Source of the DNA: Elysia chlorotica
Lineage: Eukaryota > Mollusca > Gastropoda > Plakobranchidae
Direction of reading: 5' to 3'
Assembly: GCA_003991915.1 (NCBI GenBank)
Contig: RQTK01000348.1
Location: forward strand, 275,923 to 339,922
DNA: 64,000 nucleotides
Part shown: piece by piece, positions 44,122 to 56,379 of the stretch
How the letters are laid out: each line of letters opens with the position of its first letter
Numbering within the stretch: the stretch's first letter is position 1
Notes under the pieces: generated by a model
Told to the model about the DNA's origin: nothing
The model's input: only the letters and a program-made list of their open reading frames with translations
Database searches by the model: none
Made by a program: the position numbers and the translations under genes

Positions 44122-44440
44122 TTATTGAATAAACTGATCCCATTCTATTGAGTTTTTATATGATGTGGTTAGTTCATAGGGTATTATTGAATAAACTGAT
44201 CCCATTCTATTGAGTTTTTATATGATGTGGTTAGTCCATAGGCTATTACTGAATAAACTGATCCCATTCTATTGAGTTTTTGTATGATGTGGTTAGTCCA
44301 CAGGGGATTTAACTATTTCTGAATAAACTGATCCCATTCTATTGAGTTTTTATGTGATGTGGTTAGTCCATAGGGGATTTAACTATTTCTGAATAAACCG
44401 ATCCCATTCTATTGAGTTTTTATATGATGTGGTTAGTCAA
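44122..44440 (+). repeat. 62-70-bp array repeating an AATAAA signal five times
   Basis: gaataaactgatcccattct and attgagtttttatatgatgt, then ggttag. AATAAA at 44128, 44190, 44252, 44322 and 44392. Confidence 0.9.
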
Positions 44441-46089
44441 GGTTGAAAATATAAAGCATTGCATCTAAAATTGCTTAACCTGTAGGAAACATAGAGAGTA
44501 AAATTTAGAAATAGCTGTACTGTGGGGTATTTTTTTATTTAAACAGTGGTCCTGGATAAGCAGCTAGAAAAGGAAGATAGTTGATTAAAAATATGTATAC
44601 AATACTAGTGCACATTCACAACTTGAATTATGATTAGGACAAAATAATCAGTTGTATTGTGGGCGATTTATAGCTATTCAAATCGGCTTTCACAGCCAAG
44701 ATTGACGATTGCGGCTGATTGAATCGGCTCTACTAATTCGGTGTGTAAAATGATAAAATCATGAACCTCCAATGATGTACATAGTGATATTTAGGTGATA
44801 ATAACCTCTTGATATATTGGGCTGTGTTTTTTTATTATTATTATATATTTTTGGTTTTATAAGGTTAACACCTTAGACCTGAATCCACTATATAATTATG
44901 ATCAAATAGATCAGTGCTTTCACCGTTGCTGTAAATATTGCCCTTTTTTTTATTTCACAATCAGTATTTGAATTTCTTGCTCCCAGACAGAATATGATCT
45001 ATTGTTCTAATGGTTTGACAATAATTATTGATTACTTGATTTGATGTGCTTGTATATGAACTTTTTTATATTTAATCTATTTTCAATCATTAAGGGAAGG
45101 CAATCCGACCTTCATGTTCAGTTTTGTTTGTTTGGATTTTAAGAGAAAAAGATTTAGTCAGAAATATTGAGGCTAAGACTAAGAGAAAAATATCATGTCG
45201 GAAGTGTTGAGGCTGTGATAAAAAGCACTCCTCTAAGCTGGTTTAAATGAATATATTCCTGACATTAGATTAATAACAAACCTGTGCTTTTATCGCGAAA
45301 TCTAAAGTATTTTGAATTTTACCTAAGCGTAAGGAAAAAAGAAAACAACAAACAACAAAAATCCTTGAAGTTAAATAAAAAAAGTCCTACAAATTCAATG
45401 CAAATGGAATTTTGTTCCTGATACATGGGATCTACCTTGACATACAAGGAAGAAGAAAATCTTTATTCTCTTGACTCAGAGTTTGTATTTACGTCAATCA
45501 AGAGAAGTAAATTAAAATAAATTGAAAAGATAAAGGTTTATTCGCCAAGATAACGGTTATGAATTAGTAAACTGTTGCAGCTCAATTCAGAATGCTGCTG
45601 TTTTGAGATTGACTCCGAATCATGTCCTATTTTGGTCATTCAGATGTGTAAAAAAATCTCCTAAATGTTTATTTGTCGGGTTATTTTTGTCTGTTAAAAG
45701 ATTTCACATTAGGAATCTATGGTAAACATAATTTTAGGAAAGGAGGTAAGGAATGAAATACATCGTGTATGAAAATCTTGTTCTTCCGTTTCTATTCTAT
45801 TGCAATGTATATTTGCTCCTTACCGATGGATCATAACTGGAAAATATCTCTGTGCTCTAGATATATGAAGTTAATTTTTAATTCTTAATGGTTCATTGTT
45901 TGATCCAACTGCCCACTCAAACCAGCCTATCATTGCATTATGGATTTCATCATGTCACAATGTAGTAGTAATCTGTAATCGTTCAGATAGCTGCGATATC
46001 AATCCATCATTGTCATTGTCATCTTGAACTCCCATTCTTTTGTTAGAGACCAACCAGTACTAATTGTGGTCCAATAACTACAGATCTGA
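44441..46089. other. AT-rich gene-poor stretch
   Basis: Nothing recognised. Confidence 0.6.
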
Positions 46090-46235
46090 GAAAGATATTG
46101 GGTGGGTTGGTGTCACTTACTATCAGTGTACCGTTAAGTATAATGTGACCAACTGAGACGAAAATTCTGGGTATTTACTACTGTGTACCTGTGGAAATAT
46201 ACATCAAATTGTCAGATGTTAGCCTGTAGACCCCT
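46090..46235 (+). mobile_element. Diverged SINE body fragment
   Basis: ttgggtgggttggtgtcact, agtataatgtgaccaactga and caaattgtcagatgttagcc; no head or tail. Confidence 0.5.
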
Positions 46236-46500
46236 TGCTGAAAGGGGTCTTTTTGGGGAATCTTGGAGATCGCAAACTAGTTGAGAGCTACTCGCGTACA
46301 AAATAAAGAAATGTGATGAAGAAGGGGACAGCTGCATTAGCCAGTGATTATGTGTTGCCACAATAGGATTACTTGGTTATAATTTGGTGTGTGTGTGTGT
46401 GCTTTTCTAGTACTATGAAAGCAAAGGAGCACCATGGATAACCTAAAATAGAAGGAAACATTTTTTTAACATTCTTAGCCTGTCTTTAGAACCAGGCTAA

Positions 46501-46735
46501 CAATCGGCTTCCGACGCAAAAGGCCCCGAGTTCGAATCCTGGCTGTTGCGTTCCCTACTGGCTGGGTTGGTGTCAGTATAATGTGACCGGCTGAGACAGG
46601 AGTCATGGTATACCTGCCGGCGCCCCATCTCGTGTGTGGCAGCACATAAAATTGTCAGACGTCCGTCTTGGGGCCTGTCCACAATATAGCCTATATAGTG
46701 CTGCTGTTGGACGTTAAACCAACCCAACCAACCAT
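46501..46735 (+). mobile_element. SINE missing the first ~30 bp of its head
   Basis: It starts within the head (caatcggcttccgacgcaaa) and has a full body and tail. It is flanked by two ~100-bp direct repeats (about 46400-46500 and 46735-46834). Confidence 0.8.
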
Positions 46736-46849
46736 GCTCTTCTAGTTCTATGAAAGCAAAGGAGCACCATGATAACCTAAATAGAAGAAAAAAAAATCCC
46801 AACATTCTTAGCCTGTCTTTAGAACCAGGCTAACTTTATTTGTCAGACT

Positions 46850-46980
46850 GCGCCCCTTATTGGTAGGGTCAGTGTCAGTATTACGAAAATGGCTGACACA
46901 GTCGGCATTGTCTCTGTGTGTCAGCACGTAATATTGTCAGATATCAGTATTGGAACCTGTCACCATGTAGGGAATCTTAG
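46850..46980 (+). mobile_element. Old SINE body fragment
   Basis: ccccttattggtagggtcag, gtcagcacgtaatattgtca; strongly diverged. Confidence 0.45.
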
Positions 46981-47227
46981 AGACATTAAAACTAAGAGAG
47001 GGCATTTTTGTATATAATTCTTTACTCTGGAGGCAGTGATCTAGGGGACGACCTTGATTTTATCACAGTATATAATTATACATTGCATGGTACATAAGCC
47101 CTATGTTAGGCAACCTAATGTTTATGCTTTCTGGTTCTGAAGTCCGACTCTCTGTATGTAGAGTTGTGTATGCTGTACTGGAATACTGGTTTCTTGTGTT
47201 ATATCCTGGGGTTGGTCCATCTGGACC

Positions 47228-47356
47228 GTAATTTACATTTTGTGTCATCTTAAACATTTTATGTCATGTTTTTAACGTATTTTTATGTCATGTTTAACAT
47301 TTTATGTCATGTTTTAACATTTTGTGTCATGTTTAACATTTTATGTCATGTTTTAA
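47228..47356 (+). repeat. Short array of acattttatgtcatgtttta
   Basis: About six imperfect units of roughly 20 bp. Confidence 0.75.
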
Positions 47357-48955
47357 CTTTTTGTGGAAACATTTCATGTACAAGAATTTTATGTTTGCTT
47401 GCAATCAAAGTATGACACACTATTTTCATTTTTTAATCGACAAAATTGTGGTCAACAAGCAATTTTGTTTTCATGTACATGTATTCTCTTTTGAGATTCT
47501 GTTTTATTTGATCAAAACTGTTTCTCTGTATCATAGATCTAGATATAATTATAATTACATGTGTTCTATGGAATAGAATATTTGTCATGTTTTTTTTTGT
47601 GTGTGTTTTTTTTTTAACAATGACCTCATTTGTGCAGGGTTTGTGGATTTTCTTGCTTTCTTCTTACCTGTTCTGTTTGTCTCTTCTTCTGCACTTCTAT
47701 CACTCCTTCATGTTCATCTTGGTTTCAATAATAAATATGTTGTCAACAGCTGTTGAGCCATTCACCTCGCAGTCATCTCCTTGGGGCACAGTAATTATGT
47801 CTGTCATCTTTACTCAAGTACATAAAACTGTAGCTTAACATATTTATGGTCCATTTTTTTTCAACTTCATTTATCTCTGAACATACCGTTGTCAGTCGTT
47901 CCGTTATTATAGAAACTTTGCACAGATTAATTCACACACTTAAAATGAATCCTTAAAGTTAAATGTTTGGCTTGTCCTAATTCTGTTTAAGCATTGTTTT
48001 GACTGTACACGCTTGTTATGGTACAAGCTGAAGTCATTCATAAATATGATGATTTTGATTGAAATCTAAGGAAATGTAAACTTTTTTTAAAAGGGGGTGG
48101 AGCTTGGAGGAGAAGAAATGGGAAAAAAGAGAGTGTATTAAAAAAATTCGTTAAAAAATTGCGCTTCCCAAAATTACGCTTTTTTGGTTAAGGGCTATTA
48201 AGAACACATTGATAAAAAGAACAATAAATGTCATCCAGTACTCATTACATCATACTTCTATTTGACAAACATCTTAATGTAAAAACTGAACAGTTCTCAC
48301 CAGCTTTCCTTTTAGTTTTCTCACTGTGCATAAATGGAACAAATTTCACTCTGGCTCATTCAGTCTATCATGTGCGCCAACAATACAGCTACGCGTACCA
48401 TCTACTTGTTAGTTTTTTTTGTGTGCTCTTTATTAATATTAATTGATTCTGACTGCTTCATGGATCACGATATTTCATATAATAGACCTAGATCTTACAC
48501 TGTAAAGCTAATTTGTATCTACCTTGCTCTGCTGTCCAGCTTTATCGCGCGTCAAAGTTGGATGATCATTGTCATAGTTACATAGTAAGGTATTTCCATG
48601 TGCTTCTTTAGCATTGTGACATAAACAGTTACACATATGTGTCAAATTTTTTGTTGTTTTTAGAGCTGTTGAATTGCCAGGTATCTAGGTCTTTGGTTAT
48701 AATAGAGTATCTTCTTTAAAAAAAAAAACCTCCAAAAACATAACAAAGCAGAACGAAGTGAAAAAAAGAGAGTTAAAAAAAACAAAACAAAAAAAAACGC
48801 AAATCTGTGCTTATCAATCAGTGTAAAATTGATGTGTGATCAATGTTGTTTGAAGGTAACCCAGTCTCAAAACCTGGATCAACCCACATACAAAACGTGT
48901 GACGCTTTAAAAAAAAATAAAGTGCGTGTATAAGTTTGCTTATGTAGTCAATGAA

Positions 48956-48956
<1 letters not shown>
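47357..48956. other. Gene-poor stretch
   Basis: Short open frames without protein character; nothing recognised. Confidence 0.6.

Positions 48957-49007
<51 letters not shown>
48957..49007. repeat. (ATT)n microsatellite
   Basis: About 17 units directly beside the first 254-bp block. Confidence 0.95.
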
Positions 49008-49008
<1 letters not shown>

Positions 49009-49009
<1 letters not shown>

Positions 49010-49262
49010 GGTGTCAGTTTAATGTGACCGGCTGAGACAGGAGTCATGGTATCCCCACCCTGTCTCGTGTGTGGCAGCACATAAAATCGTCAGACGTCAG
49101 GCTTGGGGCCCGTCCACAATATAGCCGCCTAAATAGTGCTGATGTTGGGCGTTAAAACAACTCAACTCACTACTACTATGTGTAGACCAATTGCACGGGG
49201 TTTTCTTGGTTAAACAAGTTCACGCGCAAGATATATCGATATTTTTATAAAGTGTACAAATC
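49009..49262 (+). repeat. 254-bp duplicated block (SINE body plus flank), copy 1
   Basis: It contains a SINE body and about 95 bp of unrelated flank and reads the same as 51728-51981. An (ATT)n microsatellite touches its left edge. Confidence 0.85.
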
Positions 49263-49682
49263 TTAAGGCGCACACTGCATCGTTTTGTTAGAATGCTTTG
49301 ATAACTGTAACAACACAACATTAAAGTAGGCCGACTTGAAGAAACTCATTTCTCTGTGAATACACCTAACACTAGTAACAGCATATGGGTGATTTTTTTT
49401 ATGTCCAAACAAAAGATGAAAAATAGCCAACCAGACGCGAAAACGAGAAAACAAAGCAAAATTGTACAAAGATGTTCTATAACATGTCCAAATCGATTTT
49501 CCATACAATGGACAAATTAAGATTATCTTATCTTATCTTATCTTATCTTATCTTGTAAGCTTTTTCACAGCATGAAAGAGTTGTGTATTTCTTTGGGAAA
49601 ACATGGTTAATTCCTGAGGGTATAAATTATGGAGAAAAAAAAACATGCCAGTTTTAGCATACTTGAAATTTATCTGAATCTG

Positions 49683-49833
49683 AATATAATGTGACCGGCT
49701 GAGACAGGAGTCATGGTATCCCCGCCCTGTCTCGTGTGTGGCAGCACATAAAATTGTCAGACGTCCGTCACTATATAGCCTATATAGTGCTGCTGTTGGA
49801 CGTTAAACCAACCCAACCAACCCAACCAACCTT
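49683..49833 (+). mobile_element. SINE body and tail, head missing
   Basis: tataatgtgaccggctgaga to ggacgttaaaccaaccc and an AACC tail. Confidence 0.7.
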
Positions 49834-51038
49834 TGAGACGGATGTTTATTAAAAAAAATTTTTTTCAGAATTCATCACCATTGATGTTAGCCTGCCTGGC
49901 CCGCATTTTGTGTGAGTGTGTGTGTGTGTGTGCGTGTGTGAGTGTGTGTGTGAATTATTGAAATTATAGTACCGGTTAACTGTACACCTATGTTCGCGTC
50001 TTTATATTTACCGAGTGATAGTAATTGATAGTCTGGAGGCCAAATGTGGAAGAGAGGAGGGTGAGAATGGGGAAAGGGGGGGGGTAGGATGATTACCACG
50101 ATAATGACATAAAACTGAACGCAACTGATGCTTTCTATTTCTCTGAGTGACCGTAACATAGGGAATTCGCTTAAGATAAACACTGTTGAAGATAAACAGT
50201 CAGTTCCCCTTTTTTTACTCTGCAAATCACATTCACCGTTTAAGAAAAACTTCAGATAAAATATAATATACCTATTTTTTTCCATAGCTCTCTCCCCCAA
50301 ACATTCTTAGGCTTTACAATAGAAATGCATGTATACATGTGCTATGTTATAAGATTGTACACTTTTGGGCGGTACCAAAAAAGTTTTAACTCAAGAGTAA
50401 TCACGTCTATATAATTTTATACATGTATCTTCTTTCTTCAGACACAGTATATACTTTCCTGTGCTAAGAAGATGTCGTAAATACAAACTCAAACTTCTTT
50501 CTTTAGAACTCTATCACTTAATCAGTCTTCTATGTCAGACTGTGGCCACAAACCCTGCTCTTGTTGTGTCCAAATTACAGCCCGTGTTTAATGTACAATT
50601 CGGATAAAACGAACTTTTAGGCTGTCCCCAGAGAGCTCCATCTAATGCGGATTTCCCTGATATTATGTAGATCTATATCTTCTTTCTTCAGGACTGTTTC
50701 TACCCCTCAGTCCACAAACCTCACTGGTTTTGTTTGTCCTGGTTGTGTTACCCCTGCACTAGCCCCCCACTTGACTCTTGTGTTGAGATAACAGAAAATT
50801 TCATGGAATGTTTAAATTTTACTAGTCATTACATTACATTTTGCGTGTGTGTTTGTATGTCTCCTTGTTTTATTATCAATACATCAATAAAACATTTTCC
50901 CTAGACATTTGTTCTGGTAATTTGTTTTTGTTTTTCAAATTTTCTGTATGTAGAAAAAATAGTTTTTTGTACGTTTTATAAAAAATAAATTGAATATGTA
51001 TGGGTTCATGGTAACTGCTTTGAGATTAAAAACAACAA

Positions 51039-51074
<36 letters not shown>

Positions 51075-51644
51075 ACTAGTACAGTAAATATGAGGGATGA
51101 AAAAATAACTACAACTATAATGTAAAAAAAACCTCAATTTTGTAATTAGGAAATTATAGAAACGGCTGCTCCAATCGACGAGAAACTTTCTGTGTGTATT
51201 AATTTAGCTCTTACCCCGTCACAGATGTAACAATTTTCATCTCAACAGCCACGCAAATTGCTTTTTTTTTTATTTATTTTTTGTTTTGTTTAATCATTCC
51301 TAAAAATGATTACTTTCACAAACAACGGCTAACTTACGATCGCCATTTAAAAAATGTTCACACATTGCACGGAAGAAAAGATGGGGTGCATTTAATTGAT
51401 TAGAGTAACCACAACCTACGTTGTATAATCTTAGACCCTTTGTTAATTTTGTCCTACTTACTGAGCAGTTAAATCAAAAGTGCTCTGATGAGCTGGGGCC
51501 TAAGCGTACATAACTGGTCCATATGACCTCTCAGGCTGGGGCGGATAACTTATCGACTATCATTGACTTAGTTCTTCCTGAGTTCTACTTAAACCATACT
51601 ATTACAGTTTCTTTCATAAACCCATCAAAAAACACTACTGCAAA
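49834..51644. other. Gene-poor stretch with (GT)n and (CA)n runs
   Basis: (GT)-rich run at about 49910-49952, (CA)n at about 51043-51075, possible diverged MITE in between; no gene seen. Confidence 0.6.
50158..50660. mobile_element. Possible diverged relative of the 156-bp MITE, with extra internal sequence
   Basis: The left part has gggaattcgcttaagataaa. The right part has the gtgtttaatgta...cttttaggctgt core and ends gcggatttccctg. These match the two MITE halves at about 38.5 kb, but are spread over 500 bp. Confidence 0.35.
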
Positions 51645-51890
51645 GGGGGCGCGGTGGTCCTGGGTAAAACATCGACGCAAAAGGTATGGGTTCGAACCCT
51701 GGCGATTGCGCTCACTACTGGTTGGGCCGGTGTCAGTTTAATGTGACCGGCTGAGACAGGAGTCATGGTATCCCCACCCTGTCTCGTGTGTGGCAGCACA
51801 TAAAATCGTCAGACGTCAGGCTTGGGGCCCGTCCACAATATAGCCGCCTAAATAGTGCTGATGTTGGGCGTTAAAACAACTCAACTCACT
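51645..51890 (+). mobile_element. tRNA-derived SINE with a deletion in the head
   Basis: gggggcgcggtggtcctggg head missing a few bases, gggttcgaaccctgg box B, complete body. The right part lies in the second copy of the 254-bp block. Confidence 0.8.
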
Positions 51891-51981
51891 ACTACTATGT
51901 GTAGACCAATTGCACGGGGTTTTCTTGGTTAAACAAGTTCACGCGCAAGATATATCGATATTTTTATAAAGTGTACAAATC
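51728..51981 (+). repeat. 254-bp duplicated block, copy 2
   Basis: Reads the same as 49009-49262. An (AGT)n microsatellite with a single N at 51986 follows on the right. Confidence 0.85.
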
Positions 51982-51985
51982 ATAG

Positions 51986-52125
<140 letters not shown>

Positions 52126-52392
52126 AAACAAACTTCGAGGTGTAGAGCTAGTTAGAGATCATTTACTCTAAAAAAAAAACCATTTTATTTTACAGCCTAT
52201 CTAATAACACACTCTCTCCATTTCATAGTTTGTCCCTTCGTATTTAAATTACACGCTCTGGGCAGTCTAATTGTTTTTGTTTCGTCTTTTTAAAAATTTT
52301 CTTATGTAATCGATTTAGACACCTTGTTCTGGGTTCGTCGTTTCAATAAACTGCCATTACTAGTATCCACTCGATTACGAAACACAGCAGAC

Positions 52393-52613
52393 AAGATGGC
52401 GGACAAGTGAAATCAGCTCGGGGTATAAAACGAAGCTGCGCCTGCGATCGACTGCTTGATCTAGCTGTAACAACAATGTTTTGATGTTGCCTCTTTAAGC
52501 TGTAATTTATTAGGCCTACATACACAGATGCGCTCATAATGTAACATTGTTTTGTAACAGCGCTAGGCGTGATGCGCGGGTTCCAGCCCCCATTCCGCTG
52601 TGCTGTGACGTCA
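52393..52613 (+). promoter_or_regulatory. Candidate promoter: YY1-like site, TATA box, CRE palindrome
   Basis: AAGATGGCGG (52393-52402) resembles a YY1 site. TATAAAA lies at 52424-52430, in a locally GC-richer stretch. The perfect CRE palindrome TGACGTCA lies at 52606-52613. No other start-like cluster was seen between the RUSC 3' end and the gene starting at 55.4 kb, whose first coding exon has a spliced 5' UTR. The link to that gene is inference. Confidence 0.35.
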
Positions 52614-53867
52614 CCGAGCTATCCAGTGCTATTAAAACAAATCTGTGGCCGTGATGTTGTTTTCCTTTCTGTTTCCCAATCCCATCTTCATCTGAATTAT
52701 CAAAAACTTATAGATCTAAGAAATTATGAGAATTCAAACAGTTTGACAGCCAGATCAGACTTCATTTGGAATGCAATAGAAGTTCAAAAGGGAAATCCTT
52801 TTTAACATGATGGTATTTCTATGATTCGTTACCTAGACTTAGCTAGATCTAGATCAGGTGCTGAGATGGTTACGCTTTTTTATAGCACCAAGGTTTAAAT
52901 GGTTCTAGATTTTCTAGCTCTTGGGTCAACTGTTCAAATACTGTAATCATGTTTACAACCATGGATGAAAGGCAGACAGCTAATTCTAGATCTATTTTTT
53001 CCAATCCTGAAGTTCCTTAAGATGTTGGGTTACAGTGCGATTGATCTTTCAATGTAAACTTAGGGACACATTTTCCATGCATTCATGCAGAAAATTAATG
53101 CACAAGCACAGTTGATAGACACTCATCCCCCTTTCACCCATAAACTCATAAAGTGCAGCTGACTGCCTCGCTGTGAAAGAACTACTGTTTAGCACCTCCC
53201 AACTAGGTTATGTGGGGTGCCGAGCAACTGCCACTTGTACTTCGTAGTGGGGCTTCATTCATCCTTTATTCCTCCTTTTTCAATCACGCGAGAAACTCTT
53301 GAATGGGTGTACAGTATGCTCTAAGTCTAAAAGGGTTTAACCAATGAAATCAATAAATAGTTTGGAGGGTTCTCAGCCTCCCTGTCACATTATGATGGTT
53401 ATATAACTGATGCTTGCCTGAATCTATAAAAAAGGAGAGGGCCATGGAAGGAGCAAGAAAACCCCTGTAGAGATCTTGTCCCCAAAAGACGGTTGGACCA
53501 TTGAAGTAGGGGAAGATGGTGATGAAAGCCACGCGTTCAATGATTCACGTAGACGTGTCAAATGCTGCCCCACAAGAGACAGACACACACACACTAATGT
53601 GGAACAAGTGCTGGCTACATTGCATGTTAAATTCAGGCTTGTTCTATTCGTGTGACTGTGGGCTTGTAATTGCAGTTGGCTCACTTTTACACTGCACTGA
53701 CTTATTTGCATAGTAGGCCGACACGTACTGTAACTGCTGGTGCTTCGCTTGATAATCTTTGATCATTACCGCCTCACGTGGCCTGATAATTTTCTAGAAA
53801 TTCGTGGGATATAGATCTAATTAAGTTTAAATACGATTATATTATTAGTGTTGGCTTAGTAGGGGTG

Positions 53868-53950
53868 TAAAGATCTATAGCTCAGTCTCCAGTGCTTGGG
53901 ACTGAGGAGCAGGAGGTCCAAGGTTCAAATCGTAGGTATCACCGCTGTTT
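53868..53950 (+). mobile_element. tRNA-like SINE head or tRNA-derived fragment
   Basis: ctatagctcagtctccagtg ... ccaaggttcaaatcgtagg has box A/B-like elements, but no clean cloverleaf and no SINE body after it. Confidence 0.35.
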
Positions 53951-54609
53951 TTCCACCCACCCCCTTTTTCCGCCCATCTCTATAGGAAATCTATTTATTT
54001 GAAGATGGCATTTTTAGCAATATAAGGCGCTAGATATCTATAGCATAATTGCTCTGGATTGACAAGTAGGACGTCAAACGTTTCAGTTGAGTACTCAGCT
54101 GATATATCGATTTCTGTATTGTAGAACTTTCAGTTGGGGCTACAAGAGTTTCAAGGGACATATGCACACAGAAGGAATGTTGTCCAATGTAAAAAAGGAT
54201 TTGAACTGAAACGTACGTCACCCACAGCTATTTACAATTAAATAAGTTTCATTGTCATCATCTGCAGGAAAGGAAGTAGTAACTGCCTTCTCCTTTATTC
54301 GTCCCCCATGATTATAAACGATTAATATAAAGCAGAAACAAACAAGATAGTGAAATCAATCAACATCTCAGCGCTATAGAAATGTATAGTTTTTTAAACT
54401 TATCAATAGAAATAATGGAAAAAATATCGGCGATTTAACAGCACAACACTCAAGTCAGTTAACCAGGTGAACAGTCATGTCACAGCCAATTTTTTCACAC
54501 CCAGTCACCCTCGCCAGACCCAGACTGGCCATCGGGCCGTCGGGCGACCTTCAAAGCGCCACAGGGGTTAAAAATCCTTCTCAGGCCTATTCAGGGCCAG
54601 AACGTATCT

Positions 54610-54867
54610 GCGCGGTGGTCCAGGGGTAGAACATCGGCTTCCGACGCAAAAGGTCCCGAGTTCGTATCCTAGCTGTTGCGTTCCCTACTGGTTGGGTCGG
54701 TGTCAGTATAATGTGACCGGCTGAGACAGGAGTCATGGTATCCCCGCCCTGTCTCGTGTGTGGCAGCACATAAAATTGTCAGACGTCCGTCTTGGGGTTC
54801 GTCCACAATATAGCCTAGATATAGTGCTGCTGTTGGACGTTAAACCAACCCAACAACAACAACAACC
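54610..54867 (+). mobile_element. tRNA-derived SINE with 11-bp target duplication
   Basis: Head, body and AAC-rich tail; agaacgtatct on both sides (54599-54609, 54868-54878). Confidence 0.87.
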
Positions 54868-55114
54868 AGAACGTATCTAGGTTCTAGCTTAGATGACACA
54901 AGACTGATGACAATGCAGGGCAAAGCATTAATTGTGAGGTAAATGGAAGTCTAGGAAGTGGGCTTCTTGCAACCTGCTGTGCTTTCATGAGGAAACCATG
55001 ATTATATATCTGAAGCCAATCAACGCTTGACAATTCAACCATGTTTCTGTAACCCCATATAATAAGATATATATAGATGAAACAGTCCATTACTACAGCG
55101 GCTAGTGGCCTATT

Positions 55115-55260
55115 CATGGAATTTGGTAGATCACATTATACTGAAACCCACCAAACTAGTAGGGAAAATCATGATCGTCAGAGCGCAAATTGAACTGGGA
55201 CCTCCTGATTTGAAAGCCAAGACTGTAGTCGCTCTACCACTTCCCTCGCGGAGTGTTAAA
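55115..55260 (-). mobile_element. Diverged SINE head and body start, reverse orientation
   Basis: Read in reverse it gives a tRNA-like head (about 55200-55255) followed by tactagtttggtgggtttca and cagtataatgtgatct. It lies about 155 bp upstream of the 5'-UTR exon of the zinc-finger gene. Confidence 0.5.
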
Positions 55261-55415
55261 TGTTTATATAGTGCTTCATCTCCTCTGTCTACAAAATGAC
55301 GAGAAAAACTACAAAAAAATGGCCTGGGTATTTAAAAGTCCTTTCTAATTCATCTCTATGGTTCTGTATTTGTATTTCATCCAATGATAATTTTTTGTTT
55401 GTTTTTTTCTTGCAG

Positions 55416-56379
55416 GAAACCCACTGACATGAGGCCGCAAGAGATATATATATAGTCTATAACTTGTCAGGGATATGAAACTTTTGTGGCGCGTAAAATA
55501 AAAACAAGATGGAAGAAGCTTCATCTCCCTCAGGAAAAGATGTGAAACCAGACATTAAACAATTCTTCATGCTAATGGATAAACCAGACGATACAATCAT
55601 AACGTATGAAGAGAAGCCTGATGTAAGTAGTTTAGATTGTGCCAAAATTGAGCATCCGTCAACCTGTTCAGATCCTGCTCAAGGCGAAGCAGATGTGGAT
55701 AATTTGTCAAAGTCAATGGTACAGAGAGCTCTGGAAGATGCCAAAAACCATACTGGCAGAACTGTAGAGGGCGAAGCAGGTTTGGATAATTTGTCAAAGT
55801 TCATGGTACCAAGAGCTGTGGAAGATGCCGAAAACATTCAAAACCATCCTGGCAGAACTGCACAGGGCGAAGCAGATGTGGATAATTTGTCAAAGTCCAT
55901 GATACCGAGAGCTGTGGAAGATGCCGAAAACGTTCAAAACCATCCTGGCAGAACTGCACAGGGCGAAGCAGATGTGGATAATTTGTCAAAGTCCAATTTA
56001 CCGAGAGCTATGGAAGATGCCGAAAACGTTCAAAACCATCCTGGCAGAACTGCACAGAGCGAAGCAGGTTTGGATAATTTGTCAAAGTTCATGGTACCGA
56101 GAGCTGTGGAAGATGCCGAAAACGTTCAAAACCATCCTGGCAGAACTGTATCTAAGGGTGAGTCAGAACAAACTGTGAGGATTAAAGAGGAGCTGCCCGA
56201 CTGTCCGGTTTTCGAGAGGGAGGAGCCGCAATGCATTCTGGACCTCAGAGAGGAGGTTCGATCTTATGTGTTGAAAGAAGAAAATGACACTGACGCAGAT
56301 CGGGAGGACGAAATCGAGGACGCAGGGCTGGAAAGTTTCGAATTCGAGCCTCGGAGAACATCCAGGAAAACTTTCAAAA
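55416..56379 (+). CDS. Three-unit zinc-finger/helix gene, first coding exon (CDS from 55509)
   Basis: An acceptor (tttcttgcag) at 55415 implies a non-coding exon further left. The first ATG at 55509 has an in-frame TAA just before it (55494-55496) and a good context (A at -3, G at +4). It encodes 290 residues plus one base. The start is MEEASSPSGKDVKPDIKQFF. Five ~32-residue repeats follow from about 55679 to 56150 (consensus core GEADVDNLSKSMVPRAVEDA then ENVQNHPGRTA). Next come a sumoylation-like RIKEELPD and an acidic tail ending RTSRKTFK. Donor TCAAAA|GTAAGT, phase 1. I do not recognise the protein; this N-terminal part looks acidic and mostly helical or disordered, as in many zinc-finger regulators. 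Confidence 0.82.

Larger units (their letters stand above)
52614..55114. other. Region between candidate promoter and first coding exon
   Basis: A tRNA-like fragment and one full SINE; otherwise nothing recognised. A non-coding first exon may lie here or just left of it. Confidence 0.5.

Noticed and set aside
53868-53950. Possible tRNA gene
   Set aside because: Box-like motifs but no good acceptor stem; more likely a SINE head. The same holds for about 63198-63267 and 21736-21790.
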